Source: Muribaculaceae bacterium (GTDB lineage Bacteria > Bacteroidota > Bacteroidia > Bacteroidales > Muribaculaceae). From it: a DNA stretch of 64,000 nucleotides. The notes beneath the pieces were generated by a model. It was not told the DNA's origin and ran no database searches. It saw nothing but the letters and a program-made list of their open reading frames with translations. The stretch's first letter is position 1, and every line of letters starts with the position of its first letter. This document shows positions 26,868-35,726 of the stretch, piece after piece. Made by a program: the position numbers and the translations under genes. The DNA is taken from the NCBI GenBank assembly GCA_017553785.1, contig JAFZKD010000024.1, forward strand, positions 1 through 64,000. The letters are read 5' to 3'.

Positions 26868-26928
26868 ATCCAATATGATTTAAGGCTCAAATGCTAAAGC
26901 CGCACTTGAGCCTTAAATCATATTGGAT
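26868..26928. terminator. Perfect 23-bp palindromic hairpin between C10 proteases B and C
   Basis: Bases 26868-26890 are exactly complementary to 26906-26928, with a 15-base loop. It begins 9 bases past the stop codon of protease C on the minus strand, and a run of five T follows 7-8 bases later. It probably terminates the protease C transcript; its length and perfection are unusual. Confidence 0.8.
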
Positions 26929-26937
26929 TACAATCAA

Positions 26938-29340
26938 TTAGTTCCCACTCAGCAACATGTCGATGAGTGCGGTCACGTCCTTAATCGTCACCTCACCGTC
27001 ACCTGAGACATCGGCACAGTCGGTGCAGATGTCAGTATTGGTACCCAAGAGGTAATCTATGAGTGCGGTCACGTCCTTGATCGTCACTTCACCGTCATGG
27101 TTCACGTCACCCAGCTGATAAACGGGTCCGTTCTCGAACAGGGTAACCGACTGGGTGTTGCTCCAAGCGCTCTCGGTGCCGTCGGTATAAAGGGCTTTAA
27201 CCTTGTAGAAGAAGGTGCCTTCGGCCTCTAGATTCTTGACGGTGTAGAACTTGTCGGTAATGCCAGTGATAAGTCGGCTATTGGCATCGCCCTCTTCAAC
27301 AACTGCGTTGAGCGAATTCAGCTCGTTCACATTGCCCACATATACTCTAATCTTGCTCATGTCGGGCGAGTAGTAGCTGTCAGTCGAGGTGATGGTAATC
27401 TGCTCTCCTTCACTTGCAGTCACCAGCCAGGTGTAAGTTTCGCCCTGACTAAATTGGTGACCTACGGCACTTGTTTGGGTAGAACCTACGGTAAGGTTGC
27501 CGCTGCCATAGGTGCCGGAAACAGAGGTGATCTGCAAGCTGAAGACATCATTGGCATAACCATCAGGCACAGTATAGGAGATATATCCGTCATTAGAGTA
27601 GTTGCTGAAGTAATAGGCCGAATTGCCCGCCTTGACACCGTTACCACTCCAGGGATCGGTGAGTGTAATGCTCTGGTAGCTGTCAGGATAGTTGCTGCCA
27701 TCAAGGGAGTCGAGCAGAGCGACGCTGGGCTTGGTATTCACCTTCAGGGTGTAGCTTTCCACATACTTGTCAAGGGTCTGGTCGGTCCAGTCAGCACGGA
27801 ACTGGGTGAGGTTAATGTAGGTTTCGTTGGCAGGCTGCATCACGGGTGCAAAGGTCTCGAGGGTAGCGGTACCGTTGAGGGTGACCGTCTTGTCCTCGGC
27901 GCCGGGATTGCTCAGGGTGATGGTAGCGGTGTGGGTGCCGGCATTCTGAGGAGCATAGGTCACAGTGATGACCTTGCCGTCCTCAAAGTCGCTGGCGGCA
28001 ACGCTATTGGCGTCAATCGTGAAGCAACCGTTCGGGTCGTTGAGCGTCAGCGTAATGTTGCCGGTGATTTCCTGACCCTTCACCTTGAAAGTAGCAGTAG
28101 AGCTCTTCTCGGCATAAGCCTGCATATTCAGCATGGAGGGGCTCACTTGGATGCCAGGACCCTGGAGGGGCGGCTGGATGCCGATCACGGCCTGCTGATA
28201 GGTGTCGAAGTTATAGTAGCTGTAGCCAAAAGCGTTCAACGAGCACCAGTCATTACCGTCGCCACTCCAACCGAAGTTGATGTGGTACTTGTTGGTGCTG
28301 CTGTTGTAACCGTCAACATTGAATGCATGGCCGCCGTTGCCGCTGCCATCCACAGCGCAGAACACGATAGGACGCTCGGCAAGCATCTCGGTCTGGATGA
28401 TCTCGGCCCACTCGGCATCGGTATAGAGCGTCTGACCGCCGCTATAGGCGCTGGTCTTCTTCACTACCCTAACCGATTCGGGATCATATCCCATGAGCGT
28501 AAAGGCGCCAGCAATCAAGCTCACACTGTCGGCATCGACACCGCTACCGCCAGCATTGCTGTTACCATAATCCATGTGTTCGGCCTGACCGATGTAGCGC
28601 ATCAGCGTAGCCACGGCATTAGCCTGGGCCGTCGAGTAGTTGCCGGTGTAGTCGGCCAGCATATTGTCCCAATCAAAGGTAATTGAGGGCAGAGCAGCCA
28701 CATTCACATAGCTACCGCCCCAATAGGAAGTGGACAAGTAGCAATCATAAGCGGGAATCACGGGAGTGGGGTCGGTCGGGTATTTCCAGTAGTAGAACAC
28801 CATTGCGGCCGACGTTGCGGGGCAACCGGTATAGCATTGCGTGCCATTGATGACGCACTGGTCCCAATAAGGCTCTAACTGGTCCCAATTGCAGGTCAAC
28901 AGCGGTCCGACTGATGTAGCCTTGAGCGACGGTGTGTTTGCGGGGCTGACAACGGGATCCACCTTGAGGCCGGGGTTCTTCTGCAAGAACTCGACCGCAT
29001 CCCTGTACTGGTTGAGCATGTCCTGCAAGCCAGGAGGAATGTTCTTGATATCCAGGCAATAGTCACCATAAGCCAGGATTTCCTCGGCACGGTCATCACC
29101 TGCCACTACCGCATAGGAGTTGCTGGTCGTGAAAATGTAATACACGGGTCCGGCACCTTTCACACGGCTGGCTTCGGCCAACTTCAAAGAGGGATTCAGA
29201 GTTCCCGGAGCCATGTTGGTAAACAAACTCTTTACCAAATAATTTTGTGCCTTCTTCTGGGCCATTCTCTGGTCCACTGGAGCGGCAGACATCGCCATCG
29301 CCACGACGGCGAGTGTCATCAAAAGCAATAATTTTTTCAT
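26938..29340 (-). CDS. C10 cysteine protease C with dockerin-like tail
   Basis: An 800-residue exported paralogue. The ATG at 29340 starts the signal peptide (KKLLLLMTLAVVAMAMSA); the frame is open 46 codons further up but that part is not signal-like. Catalytic Cys173 (TGCPATSAAMVFYYW) and His338 (GGHAFNVDGYNSSTNKYH) are present; the position after the active-site Asn is Phe (INFGWSG). After an Ig-like module comes a beta module (STDSYYSPDM) shared with the protein at 1-1545, then a fibronectin-like module and two dockerin-like repeats that share the motif GEVTIKDVTALID. It is the first of the three tandem paralogues. Confidence 0.9.
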   Translation of the reverse strand: MKKLLLLMTLAVVAMAMSAAPVDQRMAQKKAQNYLVKSLFTNMAPGTLNPSLKLAEASRVKGAGPVYYIFTTSNSYAVVAGDDRAEEILAYGDYCLDIKNIPPGLQDMLNQYRDAVEFLQKNPGLKVDPVVSPANTPSLKATSVGPLLTCNWDQLEPYWDQCVINGTQCYTGCPATSAAMVFYYWKYPTDPTPVIPAYDCYLSTSYWGGSYVNVAALPSITFDWDNMLADYTGNYSTAQANAVATLMRYIGQAEHMDYGNSNAGGSGVDADSVSLIAGAFTLMGYDPESVRVVKKTSAYSGGQTLYTDAEWAEIIQTEMLAERPIVFCAVDGSGNGGHAFNVDGYNSSTNKYHINFGWSGDGNDWCSLNAFGYSYYNFDTYQQAVIGIQPPLQGPGIQVSPSMLNMQAYAEKSSTATFKVKGQEITGNITLTLNDPNGCFTIDANSVAASDFEDGKVITVTYAPQNAGTHTATITLSNPGAEDKTVTLNGTATLETFAPVMQPANETYINLTQFRADWTDQTLDKYVESYTLKVNTKPSVALLDSLDGSNYPDSYQSITLTDPWSGNGVKAGNSAYYFSNYSNDGYISYTVPDGYANDVFSLQITSVSGTYGSGNLTVGSTQTSAVGHQFSQGETYTWLVTASEGEQITITSTDSYYSPDMSKIRVYVGNVNELNSLNAVVEEGDANSRLITGITDKFYTVKNLEAEGTFFYKVKALYTDGTESAWSNTQSVTLFENGPVYQLGDVNHDGEVTIKDVTALIDYLLGTNTDICTDCADVSGDGEVTIKDVTALIDMLLSGN

Positions 29341-29435
29341 AAACGACTGGTAAATTGGTTTTAATTTGTTGATGATGTTAATGGTCTTGGCGCTTCCACG
29401 GGCTCTCCCCTCGAAAGCACCCGAACAACGGGAGG

Positions 29436-29443
29436 CAAAAATA
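29436..29443 (-). promoter_or_regulatory. -7 promoter element for C10 protease C
   Basis: Minus strand TATTTTTG fits the -7 consensus. A matching -33 TTTG at 19-20 bases is absent. The leader to 29340 is about 90 bases. Confidence 0.45.
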
Positions 29444-29681
29444 CAAAATAATTGCAATACACCCCACTTTTTCGTCAATTATATCACAAAAAAGCATAAA
29501 ACTCGAACAAATGGCAAGAATAACACCTCCAAAAGTGCCAAACCATTTTCCCGCGCCTTGAAGAGAATTGTCACCCGATGCCATGAGCCCACAATGAGGA
29601 ACATGAGTGACAAGATGCATAAAAAACAATTGAATTTTGTTTGTGATGAGTCTGGTATTTTCTCCTAGCATTTCAACATTT

Positions 29682-29717
29682 AAAAAAACATGGGCGCGCC
29701 ATCACGGAGCACCCATG
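29682..29717 (-). terminator. Rho-independent terminator of the giant surface protein gene
   Basis: Minus strand: CATGGG (29717-29712) pairs with CCCATG (29694-29689), then a run of seven T (29688-29682) follows immediately. It lies about 50 bases past the stop codon at 29765. Confidence 0.7.
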
Positions 29718-29764
29718 CCGATTAGGATAAAGTTAAAAAATTACTAACCTTTTTATTTAATAAA

Positions 29765-32700
29765 TCAATATAAGCGCTTTTCTACTACGGTAGTACCATC
29801 ACTAAGGTTACGGATCACAATATTTATACCCTTGAATGGGGTACTTGAACTCATACCCAGCGAATTGTAATATGTGGTATTAACAACATCGGCAGCACTA
29901 CTGAATTCCATTATTGAGGTCGGTGTGCTAGGACCCCAACTTCCACTACCTCCAGCGGGAGCTATTCCATAGCCTCTTCCAGCATCAGCCCTGAGTCCTT
30001 GTGAATTGGCAGGAATATCGGTTGTGTACATGCGGGCAATGTAATCAACATTCAGCGTCTGATTTCCACTGATAGGATAATAGAAGAAGATATCACGCAA
30101 AGTTATGTCCTCTCCTGGATAGAAAGACTTCAAAACCTCATAACTGCGTTCTCCTGTCACGGTAACTTCTTGTCCGAATTCATTGATATAGGTGGAGCTC
30201 CATTGCTGATAAGGAATCGTATCAAGTAACTCTTCGGTACCATCCGGCAAAACGCGCCAGATGCGATAGTAATACGGATGCAAATCTGTTGCTACAACTG
30301 GAATCGATGCATGGAGAGTAATTTCTGCGGTATATGCCATTCGGTTATAAAATGTGTTCGCTGACTTCTCTACTGCAGTAACGGACATGCTCAACAGACC
30401 CATATAATCGGAAAGATTGTTGGCGCCGTAAGTACTTACTACAGTCGTATCTTTACTGTTCATGTAGCTGTCAGTGTAAGCATAAACCATAGGCACATAG
30501 AAACCCACATCCTGCATTGAGCTGTCCCTGAGGGCAACCATCTTCGTCTCACCAGTCATAAAGGTCTCCTGTGACCTATTATACATCACACCGTTCTCAT
30601 TCATGCTCAAGAGATTGAAAGTACTGTCATCTACACGAGTAGCTCGAGCAATAGTATCAACAGAATTCGTATTACCTCTAAGAGCATCATACTGCAGAAT
30701 ATCGGCATCATTGCGCATCTCAACATACACGTCAACAGGGTGAACTAACGGGAGTAGATGAGCAGTGTCGCCCAGTACTTCTTGTTGAGTGTATGTCAAA
30801 GCATCTACTTCATGTGTGAGTTTGAGAACAGGAACATCAAGCAAGCGGCTGGTGGTTGTCTGATTCCTCAGGTTGTTCACCAACAGAGCCCTGTACTGAT
30901 GAAGCTCGGGCTGGGAGTTGCTCAACGTCGATTTCGAGAACTGATCGACAAAGAAAAGTCCATCAAAGTCAACATATCCCCACTCATCGGCAGTAAAGGA
31001 GCCGATTGGTTCAGGATAGCGACTGGCATCAGCATGATCCTGAGTGGATGACTGCGGCTCATTGTTGTAATTAAGTGTATAGGTACCATTAGACTGTTGG
31101 GTGAGACTTGTGATTGTCACAGTGCCAATCTTCACATCATCATCCACACGATAGACATCGATTGTGGAACCCACCGGCAATTGCTCAATCATCACAGGCA
31201 AACCGTCAACATTGTAAACTATTACATGGTTTTTATAGATGTTGAGCATATTAACTGCATCGAACTGGCTCTCATACCTTACGTCAACGCCGAGAGGATT
31301 GGGACAGGTGTAGTCGTCCTGACAGTCAGGTGTGCCGTCGCCATCATAGTCACTGCGAACAAAGATACCAAAGTACTTGGTGTCAAAGTCCAATGCATCA
31401 ACGAGAGCGGCAACGGTAATGCGCACCTCATCATAAGGCTGGGTTGGAGTCAGATACAAATAACTCTTGTCACCATAGCCGATGGCATTAACGCCAATCA
31501 CGCTCCAGTCGCTCTGCTCATCACCAGTCTCAACACCATTGAGATATGTCTTGATAGTCAGCCAGTTGCCTACCTTAGCCTTAGCCAGATAAGTCTTGTC
31601 GTCAAGCACAATACCAATCTGCTGTTTGGGACTGTAAACACGGCCCAAATCAACGGCAAACACGATACCATTGCCAGCCGATACGGTATTGGTCACACTC
31701 ACAGCGCTGTTAATATCATCATCCACCAAGTAACTCAAATTGTCGGCTACATTAGCGGCATTGATAGCTCCAGCAAATTGAATCTCATTACTATTTAGGG
31801 TCGCATTATTATAGCGGTTGGATACCATGTTTCCAGCACAACCCAGCGGGTCACTGCAGTCGTCGGGAGCATCCAAACCCTCTGCATCCTCGTCAAAGGC
31901 ATAGTAAACCTTGAATTTCTCAATTTCCAGATCAAGCACACCGCTCTTCCAGAGTGCAAACTCGTCAAATTCCACGTCGGCGGGAACAGAGATGGAGTAG
32001 CGTAGTTTCTGCATCTTATCAGAGCCGATAACCTTGGCTTTCACCACATTAGTCTCGTCAATCACGTGCCAATAAGTTCTCACCCCATTCTTGTAGCAAC
32101 GGATATTGAACAAGTCAAGAGCGTCAGCACTTAGGCCTGTCGATTTGAGTTCAACCACGAAGCCCACACGGCGCTTGCTGCCATTGGAGAAGTTACCGTT
32201 TAACTTTCTTACACCCACGATTGGCAGGTTCTCAACCACAGTAAGGTCAAGGACACTATTCATCGTAGCGTAATCATTATAGTTGGTATTGAGCACGTTC
32301 TCCTTGTTCACCAGATAGCCGTTGATGTTGATCAATGCGCCGTCAGCGCCAGGCAACTCTTCACTCAAGGCATAGATGGTCTCATCATCATTAGAGATGG
32401 GCATGTCGCAGCGGGTGTCGAAGTTCAGTCCGCTGGTCACTACGATATCTTCATAGCAGCCATCGGTAGCGGTGGCACGCACTACATAGTCACCCTCAAC
32501 GGTAATACCAGTGAGTAAACCGCTCTGATCAACGCTGGCATTAGCGCCCGAGGGCTGCTCAACAAGCGACCAAGTCACGGGAATACCACCTTCGGCGGTC
32601 AACTGATACTGCGTATCTTCGGCACAAAGTTCTACATCGGCACTCACACCCAGATTACACTTGTGATAGCCTGTCACTGGATCGCAGATGAAGGCATTAT

Positions 32701-34525
32701 AGACGGCAATACCACCCAAGTTGATATCAAGTCCCGTCGGGAACGAGATGCGGGCATGAGAGAAATCATGATCGGCAGTAATCGTCACCTGATATTCACC
32801 TCCCTTTATCAACTCAACCGAGAGCACATTGATTTTAACGCTCACATCCTGCACCTCTGTTTGTTCATATACATAATAGGTGCCATATAAAGCTGAAGAT
32901 TTCTGTACCCAATGACCCTCATAAAGTCTGATGCGGACAGCATTACCAACAGGCAGATGCAACAGAGTCCCAACACTGTAGTTAAATCCCACGGTCGAGC
33001 CGGCTTTGAACGGTTGTGACTGGTCAGGGTCTTGACGATTCATGGCGGCACCAACACGCGCCTCCATAGATGAAACAAGACTAGCAATACCCCACCACAC
33101 ATAGTCGTTCAGGTTATCGTTGATCAAATCGCTACCAGCCCAATAGCCAACCTCAACACCAAGATTAGAACCGCCTTCATGCTGTTTGTCTCCTTGGTCG
33201 AGGGTAAACGGCATACGATCATGGTCAGCGGCATAATTCTGCATCGAAGTCTCAGTGATGGTGTGCTGAATCAGGTCACCCACAAAAGCATAGCGCAAAC
33301 GGGCGGTGGAAGCTATAGACACTTGGACACCAGCCGGCATCAGCGCAATTTCGTCAAATTCGCAGGGTGCGATAGCCGCGATGTCAAGGCTGACATCGGT
33401 CGAACCTGGCAAGGTAATCAGTGAAAGACCGACACCGCCAAAGGCTTGACCTCCATCCACGGCTACGGTCTGTTGCAACTCACCCTCTAAGAAAAATGAG
33501 ATAGCAAAACAGTTAGCAAGATTAACATCCAACAGTGACGCATCGGCTGCCAACACCACATTAAAGCCAGCGGTTGTTCCAGCAGCATAGTGGTTCTTGG
33601 TGTCACGTACACTGGTAACGGGGTTCACACCCACGCCCACGTCAGCAATCTTGGGGAAGGTCGCATAGTTGTCCAAATCCTCATCAACCAGGTTGTTGAG
33701 GTCATTAATCCAAGAGCCGACACCCACAACGTTGACGAGTTTGTTAACCATGCAATGGCGACCGACAAGAGCTTTTCGGTTGCCCAGATAATAGTCGGGA
33801 TCACCATTGGGATCCTGATGCCACAGGTCTTTGCCATTGCTTCCCTGGCTCTTCCAGTAACCCGTCATATTGGTACTTTCCAAATTGGTGATGACGTATG
33901 TGCCATCAACCTGCAAAGTCAGGTCATCAGTCTGGTTCACCTTAACACCAGTATTCCAAGATGGGGCACCATTAGCGTTCATGCGGACAAAGATGATTCT
34001 GTCCTTGGTGCTGGCAACGTCGAATGTATATTCATCACCTGACTGTGTGCCCGAAACCCACGAGCCGTTACCACCTGTTGCAAACGCCCAGGCGTACCAC
34101 ACCTTGTCCGTCTCGCTCACTTTCGACAGATCAAGAGTGACGGTGTTGTAAGTGGGATTGGTCACATCTACGGTCATCCCGCTGCCTGATCCCCAACTTG
34201 TAATGGTGTAGGTCGCATCAGCAACTGTTCTCAGGTTAACAGTGCGGTTCCACTCCGTATTGCCATCGGAACTACAACGGACAAACTGGAAGTTGTCCTC
34301 GTTGACAGTAGCCTCAATGAGACCATTGCTCAACACGACTACCTCATTGCCTTGCACCCAATATCCATTCTGGCCATCGGCCCAGGTCCATACCTTCCAC
34401 TGTGGATTGCTGTCGCTGTACGGAGCCTGCACATCAAGATAGACTTGCGCAGCTTGAACTTGAGCTGCGAGACTCATGACTGCAGTTACAATCAAGAGCC
34501 GTGCTAAAGTACATAATTTCTTCAT
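29765..34525 (-). CDS. Giant (1586-residue) secreted surface protein with T9SS-like C-terminal domain
   Basis: I do not recognise the whole protein. A signal peptide (LLIVTAVMSLAAQVQA) is followed by two similar N-terminal modules (about residues 28-120 and 125-215) with the repeated pattern W-W-fvRmn-W-vnqTdd. They resemble small starch-binding-like carbohydrate modules of Bacteroidetes. Three or more larger beta-rich repeats follow, each with a pattern like NLVDEDLDNYAT or YLVDDDINSAV, and a short calcium-type motif DYDGDGTPDCQDD near residue 1075. The end (YYNSLGMSSSTPFKGINIVI, then VEKRLY) is T9SS type A-like. It is likely a surface adhesin or glycan-binding protein; function is inferred. 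By eye its DNA is more AT-rich than that of the neighbouring genes. Confidence 0.72.
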   Translation of the reverse strand: MKKLCTLARLLIVTAVMSLAAQVQAAQVYLDVQAPYSDSNPQWKVWTWADGQNGYWVQGNEVVVLSNGLIEATVNEDNFQFVRCSSDGNTEWNRTVNLRTVADATYTITSWGSGSGMTVDVTNPTYNTVTLDLSKVSETDKVWYAWAFATGGNGSWVSGTQSGDEYTFDVASTKDRIIFVRMNANGAPSWNTGVKVNQTDDLTLQVDGTYVITNLESTNMTGYWKSQGSNGKDLWHQDPNGDPDYYLGNRKALVGRHCMVNKLVNVVGVGSWINDLNNLVDEDLDNYATFPKIADVGVGVNPVTSVRDTKNHYAAGTTAGFNVVLAADASLLDVNLANCFAISFFLEGELQQTVAVDGGQAFGGVGLSLITLPGSTDVSLDIAAIAPCEFDEIALMPAGVQVSIASTARLRYAFVGDLIQHTITETSMQNYAADHDRMPFTLDQGDKQHEGGSNLGVEVGYWAGSDLINDNLNDYVWWGIASLVSSMEARVGAAMNRQDPDQSQPFKAGSTVGFNYSVGTLLHLPVGNAVRIRLYEGHWVQKSSALYGTYYVYEQTEVQDVSVKINVLSVELIKGGEYQVTITADHDFSHARISFPTGLDINLGGIAVYNAFICDPVTGYHKCNLGVSADVELCAEDTQYQLTAEGGIPVTWSLVEQPSGANASVDQSGLLTGITVEGDYVVRATATDGCYEDIVVTSGLNFDTRCDMPISNDDETIYALSEELPGADGALININGYLVNKENVLNTNYNDYATMNSVLDLTVVENLPIVGVRKLNGNFSNGSKRRVGFVVELKSTGLSADALDLFNIRCYKNGVRTYWHVIDETNVVKAKVIGSDKMQKLRYSISVPADVEFDEFALWKSGVLDLEIEKFKVYYAFDEDAEGLDAPDDCSDPLGCAGNMVSNRYNNATLNSNEIQFAGAINAANVADNLSYLVDDDINSAVSVTNTVSAGNGIVFAVDLGRVYSPKQQIGIVLDDKTYLAKAKVGNWLTIKTYLNGVETGDEQSDWSVIGVNAIGYGDKSYLYLTPTQPYDEVRITVAALVDALDFDTKYFGIFVRSDYDGDGTPDCQDDYTCPNPLGVDVRYESQFDAVNMLNIYKNHVIVYNVDGLPVMIEQLPVGSTIDVYRVDDDVKIGTVTITSLTQQSNGTYTLNYNNEPQSSTQDHADASRYPEPIGSFTADEWGYVDFDGLFFVDQFSKSTLSNSQPELHQYRALLVNNLRNQTTTSRLLDVPVLKLTHEVDALTYTQQEVLGDTAHLLPLVHPVDVYVEMRNDADILQYDALRGNTNSVDTIARATRVDDSTFNLLSMNENGVMYNRSQETFMTGETKMVALRDSSMQDVGFYVPMVYAYTDSYMNSKDTTVVSTYGANNLSDYMGLLSMSVTAVEKSANTFYNRMAYTAEITLHASIPVVATDLHPYYYRIWRVLPDGTEELLDTIPYQQWSSTYINEFGQEVTVTGERSYEVLKSFYPGEDITLRDIFFYYPISGNQTLNVDYIARMYTTDIPANSQGLRADAGRGYGIAPAGGSGSWGPSTPTSIMEFSSAADVVNTTYYNSLGMSSSTPFKGINIVIRNLSDGTTVVEKRLY

Positions 34526-34736
34526 TGTTTTAGTTCAGTTTTATAATTTTGGATTATTCCCTTTTTGAAAACTCAATTGGTTTATGCGCCAACTCTAGTT
34601 ACACGACTACATACGACAAAAAAACGCGGACTCTAAATCTTGAGCTCACGTTTCGGGAGAGATTGCACATTTTGGATTGAATGAATTGTCGAGCTAGATG
34701 AGTCCACGCACACACGTGGAATGTCACTTTATCTCA

Positions 34737-34788
34737 CTCTTGATTGCTTCTTCAAAAATTTGCCGATTTTCCCGAAACAAGAATCAAA
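34737..34788. repeat. Direct repeat, copy 1
   Basis: 52 bases nearly identical to copy 2 at 35308-35358; the copies differ only by small T/C and T-run length changes. Both start CTCTTGATTGCTTCTTCAAA and end GAAACAAGAATCAAA. Confidence 0.9.
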
Positions 34789-35068
34789 TAAAAGATGTAC
34801 TTGTATGTAGTCAAATGATTTCAGGTTTTCACATAAGCATAGTTGATTTTAGTAAGTACACCTTTATACATCCGTTCATCACATTATGATATGACAGCAA
34901 GGCTTTGTCGGCTCCTGCCACAACTGCGCCACGCGAACGGCCGTAACAGCAATCCTGGTTGTGATGCGCAAAGTACTTGCCCACAAGGAAACAACTAGGC
35001 GACACACATCCATCAGCAGCAACAGGAATTCTCGCATCCCTTCTACTTGAGGATGCCGCAGTCCCGAT

Positions 35069-35077
35069 GGGGGGGGG
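35069..35077. repeat. Homopolymer run of nine G
   Basis: The longest G-run noticed in the window. Such tracts are prone to slippage, but no intact gene spans it here. Confidence 0.8.
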
Positions 35078-35307
35078 CAAAAGGCTATTTCACAGCACTT
35101 TATGTAATTCCCAAAACTCATATAGGTTACAGTTTATCTATACTGATTTTGATTATTTGGGTTATCGTTTACAATTAAAAACATGGACTTTATCGCCCTT
35201 TTCAATGTTTCGGAGGTATCGGCAAACACCTAGCAATCATTGATAAAGCAAAAAGTCCACGTGTTGTGTCGTTTCAGGACTCAATCTTCCTTCATCATTT
35301 CAGCTAC

Positions 35308-35358
35308 CTCTTGATTGCTTCTTCAAAAATTGCCGATTTTTCCGAAACAAGAATCAAA
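35308..35358. repeat. Direct repeat, copy 2
   Basis: 51 bases, 571 bases after copy 1. On the minus strand this copy lies inside a 29-codon open frame (35304-35393); in copy 1 the matching frame is interrupted. Confidence 0.9.
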
Positions 35359-35433
35359 ATTATCGCATGAATACGATATCTATTTGCTGCCATGACTCAA
35401 AACTGGTGAACACATGACGGCATTTAGAGACTG

Positions 35434-35464
35434 CAAATATACTTATTATTTTCAACTGTACAAA
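35434..35464 (-). promoter_or_regulatory. Orphan Bacteroidetes-type promoter
   Basis: Minus strand: TTTG (35464-35461), exactly 19 bases, TATATTTG (35441-35434): a full consensus match. The nearest large gene downstream starts 900 bases away (34525). A 29-codon frame begins at 35393. Confidence 0.6.
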
Positions 35465-35496
35465 ATATTTTTGCATTTTATCTCTCATGTGTACAG

Positions 35497-35649
35497 TTTT
35501 TCCTGACTTCGTCTTTGCATCACCCAAAATTCGTCGGTGAATAGAAGAGCCATGCGCTGATGGCATCTCATAGACCATCCCATAGACATTGTTCTGGTGA
35601 CTATTTGTCTAACATTCTACATCGGAAACGGTGACGAAGTCAGGAAAAA
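35497..35649. repeat. 17-bp perfect inverted repeat pair
   Basis: 35497-35513 (TTTTTCCTGACTTCGTC) is exactly complementary to 35633-35649, with 119 bases between. The spacing is long for a terminator; it could be terminal repeats of a small non-autonomous element. The right arm also provides the U-run of the terminator at 35645-35677. Confidence 0.75.
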
Positions 35650-35677
35650 GATGTGGCACCATGTCGCAGGCGCCACA
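35645..35677 (-). terminator. Terminator of the protease D/E operon
   Basis: Minus strand: TGTGGCGCC (35677-35669) pairs with GGTGCCACA (35660-35652, one wobble), followed by a run of five T. It is about 50 bases past the stop codon at 35727. Confidence 0.65.
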
Positions 35678-35726
35678 CCTTACATAATAGATACCAACAG
35701 GCTTCCTATTATCAAAAAACTCTTTA

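Larger units (their letters stand above)
29341..29764 (-). other. Intergenic region upstream of C10 protease C
   Basis: A 424-base stretch without a convincing gene. It holds the -7 promoter box of protease C (29436-29443) and, at its far end, the terminator of the giant surface protein (29682-29717). The middle (29465-29680) is AT-rich and shows no feature I can name. Confidence 0.6.
34526..35726. other. 1.2-kb gene-free region with repeats and an orphan promoter
   Basis: No convincing protein gene is present. It contains a direct repeat pair (34737-34788 and 35308-35358), a run of nine G (35069-35077), a complete Bacteroidetes promoter with no annotated gene behind it (35434-35464), a 17-bp perfect inverted repeat (35497-35513 with 35633-35649), and the terminator of the next protease gene (35645-35677). 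Fragmentary frames of 60-90 codons occur on both strands but match nothing I know. It looks like the remains of a mobile element or a rearranged regulatory region. Confidence 0.6.

Noticed and set aside
27454..28686. 410-codon plus-strand frame opposite C10 protease C
   Set aside because: It is a reverse-strand shadow of a protease with catalytic motifs in order; the same type of shadow occurs opposite proteases A, B and D.
34829..35121. Two overlapping minus-strand frames of 80 and 83 codons near the G-run, as a gene or transposase
   Set aside because: Neither has a recognisable motif, a start context or a promoter close by; I could not match them to any transposase family.
35360..35578. 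72-codon minus-strand frame
   Set aside because: It begins upstream of the promoter at 35434-35464, overlaps the 17-bp inverted repeat and shows no domain.
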